From NCBI GenBank assembly GCA_035578155.1, contig JAPWDM010000008.1:25692598-25756597 (forward strand): a stretch of DNA of 64,000 nt. The letters are read 5' to 3'. Of the stretch, positions 32,593-42,814 are shown piece after piece (the stretch's first letter is position 1; each line of letters starts with the position of its first letter). Position numbers and translations under genes: made by a program. This DNA is from Brachynemurus nebulosus (taxonomy: Eukaryota; Arthropoda; Insecta; Neuroptera; Myrmeleontidae). Under the pieces are notes generated by a model. It did no database searches. It saw nothing but the letters and a program-made list of their open reading frames with translations, and was not told the DNA's origin.

Positions 32593-33322
32593 TCAACCTC
32601 TCTTATTGATGTGAATTCTTAATGTAATCTCTTCACCATTAAAATTTACTAAATTATCGTCTTGATCAGTGATAGTCCCAATTATTTCATCAATGTATTT
32701 TATGTTCATAGGAAAATATGTTTTTTGGTGTTTCAATAATTTTGTAACCAATTTTCACATCAGGGTAGAAAGAATATAAATGATGTGTTGTATTATTGTT
32801 TAAATAAGCTCCTTTTACCAAATTACAATTTACAAGAATAGCATTAATTGCTTGTACGCGAACAATTTCATCAGATGTATACTTTTTATTTGCTTCTAAG
32901 ACGTTTGTTTTTGTAAAACCGAGTAATTTTCCAAACGATTCCTTTTCCGTAAACGTAATTTTCTCTGAACAATGAATTTCACTCTTTAAAGTCCATGTAT
33001 TCACTTTTAAACTGAAGAATGGTTTTGGTTTTTGTGGTTTTTTATCTCCCTTTTTAGGTGCAGGTGGTGGAGGAAAAAGTTTGTTAAACTGTCTTAAAAT
33101 TTCATCTTCAATTTCAACAACTTCGTAACATCCAGTTGGCAATGTAATTTTTTTATTACCTATGGTTATCTTATTACGATGCGTATCAATATTAGGTATT
33201 GAGTTGTATGAGAAAAATTCAATAAGTCCATTTTCATAGACCCCATTTGAACAATCTATCGGTGGGAAAAAAAGCGCTTCTAATTTTGACGTATTACCGC
33301 TTAGTGCTATACTATATGACAT
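32593..33322 (-). pseudogene. minor capsid/penton protein, outer copy
   Basis: A likely start at 33322 gives MSYSIALSGNTSKLEALFFP, matching the inner start at 49709. The central part has a Pro/Lys-rich insert (FPPPPAPKKGDKKPQKP) missing from the inner copy. It then has KSEIHCSEKITFTEKESFGKL, which matches KSSIKCTETIHFDKDRSIGSL of the inner protein. A frameshift near 32710 precedes the conserved C-terminus (TDQDDNLVNF). Polinton pentons are known as single jelly-roll proteins at capsid vertices. Nearly complete apart from that shift. Confidence 0.75.
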
Positions 33323-33730
33323 TTTTGATTTAAATATTTTTCGTAGCAATAACACAGAAATATTAAACACAAATGACCACAAATAACTTCATTAATTTTT
33401 TGATGAGTGTAATCGTTGTATAGAATGTTTTTACCAAGATATTATAGTTCTTTCGAAGGGGGTAGTCCGAAAGAATCGTAATACAACTTTTTTTCTCCCT
33501 TTTTAAAATACGACACCCAATGAGATCCAGGCAAATTAGATGTTTGTAGGTTAATGATACCACTTTCAATTTTCCATGGTTTATGTGGTAGTTCATCTCT
33601 CATAAATACCCCCCTGAACTATGGGATATTCCTTGCATAATAAATCAAATCTCTATTTGTTAAAGCTTTTTTAGGTAAAATATTTAAAAAACGATTTTTA
33701 TGATTTTTTATAAATGTATCAAAATACTGT
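33308..33730 (-). pseudogene. adenain-like maturation protease, outer copy
   Basis: Frames in this stretch show the adenovirus-type cysteine protease signature: G-S-H-W-V with the catalytic His, the D-S-F-G box (KKLYYDSFG), and a C-G-H-L-C block near the C-terminus. At least two in-frame stops and a shift are present, one in the N-terminal part near 33620. The N-terminus reaches 33730, where the inner Polinton begins; the missing start lies across the insertion near 53629. These proteases mature capsid proteins in adenoviruses and Polintons. Confidence 0.72.
33725..33730. repeat. 6-bp target duplication, left copy (TACTGT)
   Basis: Identical to 53623-53628. A 6-bp duplication is the known Polinton signature. 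Confidence 0.9.
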
Positions 33731-34400
33731 AGTAGTGTATTTTGGACAGTTCACCGGCCACCACCTTATGGAAAATTAACATTGTCCACCACCCACCACC
33801 TTATGGAGAAATAACATAGCTATGCTGTGTAGATTACCTATATTAATAAGTAATAATATTTAAAATAAATAAAATGCAGTCGGCTGGTGTATTCGATCTT
33901 TGGTACTTTATTTTACGAAGCGGGAGTGCTAACCACTACACTGTCACGTACACTGGCTCTGAATGTATTAAATGTCGAATGTATTCTAACAATTAACATT
34001 TTGATCTGTATGTTAATTAAGTGTACAAACATGTTTCAACCAACTATTGCCTAAGGCGGTGAATGGCATTGCCAACAAATGTTAATATATAAATTATTTA
34101 TTGTTACACTTAAAACTTTCAAATAGGTTTTGCTCAAAGTTTTCCGTTCACATGATAAAAATGGATATTCAAATGTCAAATAATTTTTGTCTTGTGGTAG
34201 TCGGTTATTTAACCATATGTATGAAATAAATTTTCCGATCTTGCGAGTACCGGATATTTAACCATATGTATGAAATAAATTTTCCAATTGCATCAGGCTA
34301 GGCGTAACCTTGATTGCACACATTGACGCCACATGATTTTTTAGAACAAATACTGGAAAATTCTTGTTTTGTGATCACATGTCTAAACAAGGTAACTTTT
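33731..34400 (+). repeat. Polinton terminal inverted repeat, copy A (left end)
   Basis: Pairs in inverse orientation with 53071-53622. Shared landmarks are GGACAGTTCACCGGCCA near the end, CAGTCGGCTGGTGTATTCGA, and CTAAACAA(G/C)GT(A/G)ACTTTT at the inner border. Copy A has a ~70-bp segment absent from the right end and a local duplication around ATTTAACCATATGTATGAAA. Confidence 0.88.
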
Positions 34401-35226
34401 TTCGATATAAACTTTCTATTACCTATTTTCAATAGTTCAGATCAATTTTTGACAATTAGCTAGTGTTAATTTTCATATATGTATGAATAAATTTTTCGTA
34501 ATAATAATTTTTATAAAAAGTTTCCGTGAAAAATTATTTTGTATACTGTTGTCTGTTCTTTACATGCATGTCCCTGTACAATAATTATTTATAAGTGTTG
34601 TTTTGTAATACTTACATATATAACTAGACAATTCACTGCAAAAAATACTACTGATTTTATTATCGTATTTAACAAACTGGTTTTGTTAATAATCAAACGG
34701 TGGCAACAATTACAATTCCATCATACTACACATGTATGTATACATATATGAACCGCCTGACAACAATTTGCAATTCAATAGCAATATACATGTATATATT
34801 ACTCATATACGACCATTCGCTCTGACATTGTGACATTCTTTAGTAACATTGAGTTTGTACACTGCAACGATCTAGTGAACCAGATCTAATATACCAGATT
34901 GCATACATATATTATGTTTAGCCTATGAGTACTTTCACCACACTCCACATACATAGCGTTGTTTGGTTGAATACAAGAAACAATTTAAATATTATTAGTA
35001 TTGTTGGTGGAATTTTTATAAAATTTTCTTATTGTGGTTACATACTTAAAGTAAATATTTTCTGGGAATACAAATAATTTAAGGAAGTTAATGGAATAGT
35101 ACAATAATTACAAATTACAAATTGTTTGTTATTTTAAAATTTTTTATTAATGAATTACGATTGGATTACATATTTGATATATATTTCTTAAATTCACATG
35201 GATATGTACAACAATATCGAGACTTA
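34401..35226. other. non-coding, between terminal repeat and left-end gene
   Basis: No gene seen. AT-rich with several ATGTATATA-like phrases. An ~80-bp tract near 35075-35150 is shared with 40355-40425 in copy B. Confidence 0.5.
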
Positions 35227-35264
35227 TTAGATTTTTCTTGTTATATTATTTAAAATAAAATCCA

Positions 35265-36440
35265 CTAATTTCGATACTGTCGGCTTTCCTGTTTCGTGTT
35301 TTCGTCCAACATAATTTTCTGTAATGTTATTTTCATAAACTTTTCTATTAATATATCTGTTTCCTCTATCGGTGTCGTCAAATTTACCAGTATTTTCATA
35401 TCCTGTGTTGCATATTTCCATTGATTCTCTTTCTGTATATTCGGATCCATGATTACAGACGTTGAAATGGCTCGGATTGTTAATAAAAATTCTTTTAGAT
35501 GACTTTCCCGAGTATAAGAAACACACTCTCCTTGGTTCCTTAAATAAATACTTTCCAAGATTGTGTGCATGTTCTTCATATCCATCTTCTGTTGATGAGA
35601 TGTAGCTTCTTTGAAGGCTGTTTGCCAAAGGGATGTTATAGAGTATGGAGCATCTACACCGTCTTTGGAAGTACCGGCAATCGTGGACGACATGCAAGTG
35701 TTCAAAGTTTGGGATTTGTTGGTAGGAACAGATGACAAGTTCTCCACGATATTGCTGTCTAGTTCGTTCTTTAATTGTAGTAATATATTTTTCACTATCT
35801 GTATTGTTTCTGCAGGGAATAACCGTGTGCAAAATTCCTCGACGTTGCAGATCTTTAAAAATTTCTCCCAATTGGCAGGTAAATTTTTTTTCGATTGGAA
35901 TGTTTTTTGAAAATATTTGCCAATTGTCATTATTGCTTTTATCACATTTTTGTTTTGGTTCATTAATTTCGTTTTCAAAGTTATAATCGAATGTAGCCAA
36001 AAATTCTGAAATTCGTAAGGATGGGCAAATATACATACAACAGTTAATCTTAATAATTTTTCGAAAGTTATATTTATAGCCATACCATCCAATTCATCCA
36101 TTAATTTCTGTCTTTTAGTTTCAATATCATCATCTTCATCTGAACTTGATAGAGGTTGCTCCAATGGTCTTTTTAAATTGTCATTTATTTTGTGTTCTTC
36201 TTCTACGTCTGTCACATTGTCTACTTCGTCATAATCTATTTTTTCCATTTTTATTTTAATTAAAGTTGCGAATTTTATCCAACTATCCGCATGATTATGC
36301 GAACTTTGTAATATTTCTTCAATATTATTAAAAATAAATTGTAAGAAATACTCACTGTGTAAATACGAGTAAAGTTGCCGGTAAGTTCTACAATTAATTA
36401 ATTTTTTGCAAATAGGTGTATTAAGTTCTTGTTGCCACAT
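35265..36440 (-). CDS. Polinton left-end protein, copy A, unknown function
   Basis: 391 residues, uninterrupted. N-terminal ~70 residues are helical-looking (MWQQELNTPICKKLINCRTY). An acidic, Ser-rich linker with a basic patch follows (SSSDEDDDIETKRQKLMDEL, residues ~98-118), resembling a nuclear localisation region. The C-terminal ~90 residues contain SVIMDPNIQKENQWKYATQD. That block is strongly conserved with the ORF at 40456-41274, whereas the middle differs in length by ~115 residues. It is divergent to PolB, with its own terminal repeat upstream. I do not recognise the family. It stays open although the PolB beside it is broken. Confidence 0.7.
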   Translation of the reverse strand: MWQQELNTPICKKLINCRTYRQLYSYLHSEYFLQFIFNNIEEILQSSHNHADSWIKFATLIKIKMEKIDYDEVDNVTDVEEEHKINDNLKRPLEQPLSSSDEDDDIETKRQKLMDELDGMAINITFEKLLRLTVVCIFAHPYEFQNFWLHSIITLKTKLMNQNKNVIKAIMTIGKYFQKTFQSKKNLPANWEKFLKICNVEEFCTRLFPAETIQIVKNILLQLKNELDSNIVENLSSVPTNKSQTLNTCMSSTIAGTSKDGVDAPYSITSLWQTAFKEATSHQQKMDMKNMHTILESIYLRNQGECVSYTRESHLKEFLLTIRAISTSVIMDPNIQKENQWKYATQDMKILVNLTTPIEETDILIEKFMKITLQKIMLDENTKQESRQYRN

Positions 36441-36500
36441 TAGACTACATCTGTTTTCAATTTTGAACCTGAATATATACAGTTCAAGTGCTACCTTAAT

Positions 36501-36600
36501 GACCTACAAAAACTATTCTTGTACGCCAGTAGCTTAACACTGACCGAAGTTCATAAAAGAAAATTTTTAATAAATACTGCCACCTCGTCGCCACCGGCAA
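36501..36600 (-). repeat. fragment of the 62.3-62.5 kb palindromic element
   Basis: CTTGTACGCCAGTAGCTT, AAAAGAAAATTTTTAATAAA and CCACCTCGTCGCCACCGGCA occur in the same order in the reverse complement of 62415-62522. Copy B of this Polinton end lacks it, so it is an insertion into copy A. Confidence 0.75.
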
Positions 36601-37140
36601 ATCTTTAAGTAAATGTCATACGTATAATAAACGTTTTTCGCGTACAGACAATTTTTCCAGAATAGTTAACAGTAATCAGAATAGTTAACAAATTAAAAAT
36701 ATATGACTGATTTTCATTTTAAAAATCACATATTAAAAATATATGACTGAATATGCTTGACCTTTAAGTAAATATCAAACAATTTCCTTATTTAATTAAA
36801 AATTCATATATGTAGAAATAATTTATTTTTTCTACATGATTTATTTATATTATTTTGTTTTATTATAACATACGAATAATAAAGGTTTTTCCTGATAGAA
36901 ATATTTTTACTTTATATGGTTAATTACATATTTTCCAGCGACACTAATTTTATAAAAATTATCATAAATTATATTTTGTTTGCAAACAAGCTTATATTTT
37001 TTATGACTACATACATTAATTATATGTTAATAGAAATCAAAAATCATGTCGTAAATATTTTTCCTACTTGATTTATATTATTTTTGTTTCCTTTAATGGC
37101 ATACGCATAATAAACGCTTGCGGGTACAGCTAATTTTATG
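36601..37140. other. non-coding, upstream of PolB copy A
   Basis: No gene. AT-rich, alignable by eye in patches with 41540-42420 of copy B (for example TTCCTTATTTAATTAAAAATTCATATATG). Confidence 0.5.
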
Positions 37141-37149
37141 AAAATTCTG

Positions 37150-37439
37150 TAAATAAAAGACAGCACAGATATGGAAAGGTACATTTCCATTCAATCGTTA
37201 AAGTTGTGAAAACAAAGTGTTCCAATTGCTTTAAATTTTAAAATAAACAGTTTACTTTTTTGTTTTATTGAGTTATATTAAAAATATTTGATAAGTAAAA
37301 TAATTATTAATTTTTTCATAATTTATTATCATATTTTAAATATTCTTTGTAGTTTTATTGTGTTATTTTTAAAGTATTTTGTAAGTACACCAATTTTTAA
37401 TTAAATTCTCATATATTAATATAATTTTTAAATTTTTAG
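37150..37439 (+). promoter_or_regulatory. PolB copy A promoter, 5' exon and 5'-UTR intron
   Basis: An AAATAAAAG box at ~37151 and an initiator-like CATTCAATCGTTAAAGTTGTG at 37189-37209 match the block upstream of copy B (42519) and that at ~10000. A 59-bp GT-AG intron is predicted at 37381-37439 (GTAAGT...TTTTTAG), ending 12 bp before the ATG. Confidence 0.5.
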
Positions 37440-37451
37440 AAAAATTTCATC

Positions 37452-39893
37452 ATGTTCAAATGTCAGGATTGCGGATCATCATTCACACGATGTGATGCAT
37501 TAACTCGACATGTCAACACCAAGCACGGAAACAAAATTTTAAAATGCAGTCAGTGTGATGTATCCTTTAGTCGGGCTGATGCACTTATGCGTCATGTGAA
37601 AAATGTCCATGAAACGATGACTACAGCTGCTCAACCATCTACTAGTAGCGGTTCAACAAAGCGTCCAGCTGATGATGAAAATGGCGGTATCTTAAAGAAA
37701 CTAAAGGTGCAAAAACCAGTTGGAACAAAGCGTTGTGATGTTTGTGATATTGATATACCTAAAGCGGCATTTAACGGACATTTGCGTAGTACTGCACATA
37801 AAGACAAAATTTGCTGCGGCACGGGAAATGAAAATGTAGAAATTGTTCACAGTGCCTTTAAAAGTCGCATAATTAGTTACCGGGTAAAGAATTGTGGAAA
37901 TTCTCAGTCAGTTGAAGATTTTTTGGAGGAGATCAAGGAGAAGGTGTTACTGTTGCTGGATACGGAACTGGGGAAACACAAAGCATTTAAAACAAACTTT
38001 GAACTTTTCGGATTGTATGCGAAAAATGAAAAAGATGGGTCTGTGACGTTGGATATTAAGTCGTTTAATACAAAGAATTCGATTATAACAGAGTCAACTA
38101 ATATCAGTGATATGTATGACAATATGGCGGCGGAAATAACGACAAAAAGCGAGGAGTTCCTGGCCCGCGGTTCCGGCTGGATGCTTCAACAAGTTTATTA
38201 CTTGGAAGTGAATATTAACAAATATAATCCAATTCGAGCATCGTCCTAAATTGAATTGCCAGCATGGATTAAACGAAAGAAGGCGGTCGTTAATGTTCAA
38301 AACAATGATCAGGCATGCTTTGCATGGGCAGTCTCATGAGCCTTGTATCCACCTGACAGAGATGACGTAGCTAAAAGAATTTCAACTTATCCGCATTATA
38401 CATCCGTTCTAAATTTTGATGGAATCGAGTTTCCAGTTAAAATTAAGGATATCAAATTGTTTGAATCTTTAAATAATATCAGTGTCAACGTTTATGGTGT
38501 GGAAGATAAAAGTATTGTTGGACCGTTACATCATACAACGCAAAAGAGGACGCAACATGTTAATTTACTGTATATTGAAGATGGTGACAACAGCCACTAT
38601 TGCTGGATCCGGAATTTAAGCAGACTTGTTAGTCGCCAATTTTCAAAGCATGATGGGGCGAAATATATTTGTGATGGTTGCTTGCAATTCTTCAGAACTG
38701 AGGCGGGATTAGACGAACATTCGAGAAACGACTGCAATGGTGTTCGCACAGTATTGCCGACTTTGGGGAAACATATATTAAAGTTTAAGAATTTTAAGAA
38801 ACAATTACGCGTTCCGTTTACAAGTTTTTGTGATTTTGAATCGATTTTAAAACCATACGACACATGCTCACCAGATCCAACAACATCGTTCACAAATACT
38901 ATGCAAATACACGAGCCGTTTCGCTTATTACATCAAGTGCTCATATGATGACAATTTAAATAAATTTGTGCAATACCGGGGACCGAATTGTGGGAAAGTC
39001 TTTATGGAGAAACTAGATGAAGAAGCGAGACGACTACACAGTGTTCTGGACAAATAAGTGCCGATGAAACCACTAACACCAGCCCAACAAATGCAGTACA
39101 TAAATGCAACAACCTGTTTTATATGTGGTAATGTATTACGAGGAGATCGTGTGCGGGGCCACGATCATTTAACTGGCGAATTCCGTGACGCTGCACACAA
39201 TGATTGTAATATACAATACAAGTTGCCAAAATTCATACCCGTAATTTTTTGCAATTTATCCGGTTACGATGCTCATTTCGTGGTGCGTGAATTTGGTATA
39301 GCTAAAGAAAAAATTGATGTCATTGCCAACAACAAAGAACGCTACATTTCCTTCACCAAGCATATCAAAATAGATGATGATGATGTTGATAAAGAACCTG
39401 ATGTTGAAGAAGAAGATGACTATGTGGAAGATGATGAAAATGTTGGTGAAAATGATGAGAAAAAAGCAAAATCAATCCAACTTCGTTTCATCGATTCATT
39501 CCGATTTATGGCAAGCAGTCTAGACAAGTTGGCTAATAATTTGAAACCGGAGCAGTTTGTTGAAGTGCGTCGAGCGTATCCTGAAGACCGCCAATTTAAT
39601 TTAATTAAGGAAAAGGGTGTATTTCCTTATCACGAATTGTTGTGCACGAATATCAAAGTGCACGACAAATCTGGTACGAATTTAAAACAGAAACGTTGGG
39701 CGAATATTCGGTTTTGTTTTTAAAAACTGATGTACTTTTACTGACAGATGTTTTTGAGAATTTTCGAGACGTTTGCTTGAGAACGTACAATTAGATCCGT
39801 GTCAATACTTAAGCGCTCAGGATTGAGCTGGGATGCCATGTTAAAATGTACTCAGGTGAAATTAGAACTCCTCACAGATATTGATATGATACA
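37452..39893 (+). pseudogene. polB: Protein-primed-type DNA polymerase B, copy A, 5' half only, broken
   Basis: Starts with two C2H2 zinc fingers (CQDCGSSFTRCDALTRHVNT and CSQCDVSFSRADALMRHVKN). Later it has a C-x2-C...H-x3-H-like element, the exonuclease I box (CDFESIL), a zinc/HNH-like block CFICGNVLRGDRVRGHDHL, and an exonuclease II-like SGYDAHFVVREFG. An acidic insert lies near 39380-39470. Breaks: TAA at 38247, TGA near 38336, a frameshift near 38925, TAA at 39055, and a ~110-bp deletion near 39640. The frame ends at 39893, where the second terminal repeat begins. The palm and thumb domains are absent. Family known to replicate Polinton/adintovirus DNA. Confidence 0.85.
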
Positions 39894-39895
39894 TT

Positions 39896-40255
39896 AGTAG
39901 TGTATTTTGGGGGCTACGGAGCCCACCACCTTATGGAAAATTAACATTGTACACCACACACCACCTTATGGAGAAATAACATAGCTATGCTGTGTAGATT
40001 GCCTATATTAATAAGTAATAATATTTAAAATAAATAAAATGCAGTCGGCTGGTGTATTCGATCTTTGGTACTTTATTTTACGAAGCGGGAGTGCTAACCA
40101 CTACACTGTGACGTACACTGGCTCTAGATGCATTAAATGTTGAATATATTCTAATAATTGGTATTTTGATCTATATGTTAATTAGGTGTACAAACATATT
40201 TTGCGTATATCATGACCAACTATTGTCTAAGGCAGTGAATGGTATTAATTACACA
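39896..40255 (+). repeat. Polinton terminal repeat, copy B (internal)
   Basis: Begins AGTAGTGTATTTTGG, in the same orientation as copy A, and shares CAGTCGGCTGGTGTATTCGA and TACGAAGCGGGAGTGCTAAC. At diagnostic sites copy A and the right end agree against copy B (for example GGGGGCTACGGAGCCCA here in place of GACAGTTCACCGGCCA). The 6 bases before it (TACATT) do not match the TACTGT after 53622. Confidence 0.85.
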
Positions 40256-40455
40256 TGTCAATACATAGATTATTGCTACACTTGAAAACTTTTAAGTCGG
40301 TTGTGCTCAAGATTTTCCGTTGATGTGATAAAATTGTATATTCAAATGTTCAAGGAACTTAATGGAATAGGATAATAATTATAAATTGTTTGTTATTTTA
40401 AATTTTTATTTTTTATTTATGTAACAGGAGTTGTAATATTTTTTAAATAATTTAA

Positions 40456-41274
40456 TTAATTATGCAACTGACGATTTACTCGCTGACTCGTAGGATCCTG
40501 TATCATTTCCTTCAGAATAATACGGAGAAACTTCTCCATTAAGCTGGCCTTTTCGTCGTCCGGCTGCGTCAGGTTGATCGTTATTTTAGCGTCTTGTGTG
40601 GCATAGCGCCAATGATTTTCCCTGGGGATGTTAGGATCCATGATGATACTTGTTGGAATTAATCGTAGCGTCATCATAAACTCCTTGGGGGAACTTTGAC
40701 GTGAATAAGAAGCACACCCTTCTGAAGTCCGCAAGAAAATAGTTTCTGATAGTGTGGTTCCAGAACCCATTTTTCTCGCGGTCGAAGTACTGCTTGCCGC
40801 TATGTCTCGCCACAGAGATGTTATTGAAGATGCTACATCTCTTTCGGAAGTAGCGACACTAGATGACGAATCTTCTAAATTTCGTTTTCTTTTTTTTAAA
40901 TTCATAAAACTTGGTATTGAATTATTTCCCTCATCTGCATTCACTGATTCTGCAGTTTCATGTTTCAATTCCTCTTCACCATAGATCTTGCCAATAATAT
41001 CTTCTATATTTTTTTCGGTCGCCATTGGAAATTTTAATTTTAAAATTTTTGATTCTAATTTGTACGCCCAAAGTACACGATGGTATATTATTGGTTCTGC
41101 GTTTACAAAATCTTCTAAATATGCTTTATAATTATTATAAATACTACACAATATTAAATTTTCTTTACCTTCGTGTATGTATTGTTCAAATTCTGTTATT
41201 GTTGTCGTATTTTTCAAAACCTCTTCAACCCAAGATGACGTTTTCGTAAAGGTACTGAATATTCTTGAATCCAT
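40456..41274 (-). CDS. Polinton left-end protein, copy B, unknown function
   Basis: 272 residues, uninterrupted, ATG at 41274 (MDSRIFSTFTKTSSWVEEVL). A basic patch NLKKRKRNLED at ~128 suggests nuclear entry. The C-terminal block (TSIIMDPNIPRENHWRYATQ, then KITINLTQPDDEKASLMEKF) matches the 391-aa protein of copy A closely; the N-terminal halves align only weakly. Same position and direction relative to its terminal repeat and PolB as in copy A. No known domain recognised. A role tied to left-end replication, such as a terminal-protein or DNA-binding cofactor, is speculation from position. Confidence 0.7.
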   Translation of the reverse strand: MDSRIFSTFTKTSSWVEEVLKNTTTITEFEQYIHEGKENLILCSIYNNYKAYLEDFVNAEPIIYHRVLWAYKLESKILKLKFPMATEKNIEDIIGKIYGEEELKHETAESVNADEGNNSIPSFMNLKKRKRNLEDSSSSVATSERDVASSITSLWRDIAASSTSTARKMGSGTTLSETIFLRTSEGCASYSRQSSPKEFMMTLRLIPTSIIMDPNIPRENHWRYATQDAKITINLTQPDDEKASLMEKFLRIILKEMIQDPTSQRVNRQLHN

Positions 41275-41676
41275 ACTAAATAAATAAAATTTAAACGCAA
41301 GTATTTATACTAAAATAAAAGTTAAATTATTTTATTGTTTCCAATAAATATCATTTATTAATTGTATTAAGAATATTATATGTATCTATGAGTAGATTCT
41401 TAATACTTACATAAATACGTGACTTGAATAACCAGTTTTACAAATAGATAAATTGTGATAAATATATTGTATACACGTCCGTCTTATTGTTAGTGACACT
41501 GAATATATTGAATAATAAGAAAAATTTTTTATTTTATAAAAGTATTTTAATTATATGTTTAACCTTTATATAAATGTCAAATAATTTCCTTATTTAATTA
41601 AAAATTCATATATGTATATGTATAAATGTATATTATTTTACGTAAGACTTTTCCCACATTATTATAGATTTATATA
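41275..41676. other. non-coding, copy B intergenic
   Basis: AT-rich; no gene. Ends at the TA target of the Tc1-like insertion. Confidence 0.5.
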
Positions 41677-42268
41677 CAATGGGTTGTAAAAATATTAGAA
41701 ACAGTATAATTTTTTTGTTATTTTAATGTTTGTAAATACTTACTAATAATTATCAAGTTGGATACTTATTTTTATGTTGATTACTTCACTTATAAAGACA
41801 AAATAACATATTCAAGCTAAAAAAATTTATTGCTTAATATTAAATATATATAAAAATTAATTGATTAATACTTTGTCACACCACCTTTCGCTGCAATAAC
41901 AACACTGATGCGACGTAGCATGCTCTCAATACAAGATTTTAAATTTTTTCAGTTCAGGAGAGTGGTACCATTCTTGTTTTAGTTTTTGATAAGTTGTCAT
42001 TTATTTATGATGACTTCCTGGATCATTTTTTCAAGACTAAGCTATAAATTTATTTTTCAGATTTTAGACGCAACGTTAGCACTATAAACTGACAAATGAT
42101 GATTGACAATCAATTTTAAAGGCTGAAAGGAATCGTCAGTATTGTGAGCCTTTAAAACTTATAAATAATCAAAGTGAATCCTAAAATATACTTCATTAAA
42201 TTTTATTAATAAGCCCTTGCAAACCTAATAAAAAATCGCACTGTCCCCAATATTTTGACAACCCACTG
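41677..42268 (-). mobile_element. Tc1-like element, internally deleted, 592 bp
   Basis: Terminal inverted repeats of ~38 bp, one reading CAATGGGTTGTAAAAATATT and the other the complement of CAGTGGGTTGTCAAAATATT. They are flanked by TA at 41675-41676 and 42269-42270. A minus-strand relic near 41945-41880 reads ESMLRRISVVIAAKGGVTKY, the known C-terminal end of Tc1 transposases. Copy A lacks it at the equivalent place (~36840), which confirms the insertion. Confidence 0.88.
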
Positions 42269-42477
42269 TATGTATACATTATTTTGTAATAACGTACGTA
42301 CAATAAAGGTTTTTCCGGGTAAAAATATTTTTTATTTTATATAATTAATTACACATTTTCCAATGACATTAATTTTATAAAATTTACTTTGTTTGCAAGC
42401 AAGGTTCTATTGTTTGTGAGTACATTAAGTGAACGTATTTTAGGTTGACGCAAATCAAAATCATGTGTTTTTGCTGC

Positions 42478-42802
42478 TATATATAAGGGTAACCATATCC
42501 ATGCAAAGACACAGTTTCATTCAATCGTTAAAGTTGTAAGAAACGTAAAGTGTTCCAGTTGCTTTGAATTCTGAAATAAACAGTTTACTTTTTTAGTTTT
42601 ATTGTGTTATATTAAAAGTACTTGGTAAGTAAAATAATTATTAATTTATTTTTCATAGTTTATTATCATATTTTAAATATTTTAAATATACTTTGTAGTT
42701 TTATTGTGTTATTTTTTCTTGTTAAGTTCTTTCTAAGTTCTTGATAAGTAAAATAATTTTTAATTAAATTCTCATATATTAATATAATTTTTAAATTTTT
42801 AG
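42478..42802 (+). promoter_or_regulatory. PolB copy B promoter, 5' exon and intron(s)
   Basis: TATATATAAG at 42478-42487 precedes the initiator-like CATTCAATCGTTAAAGTTGTA at 42519-42539. GGTAAGT near 42623 is a likely donor, and TTTTTAG at ~42796-42802 the acceptor, 12 bp before the ATG. The ATTTTATTGTGTTATATT/TTTT phrase is duplicated within the leader. Confidence 0.5.
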
Positions 42803-42814
42803 AAAAATTTCATC

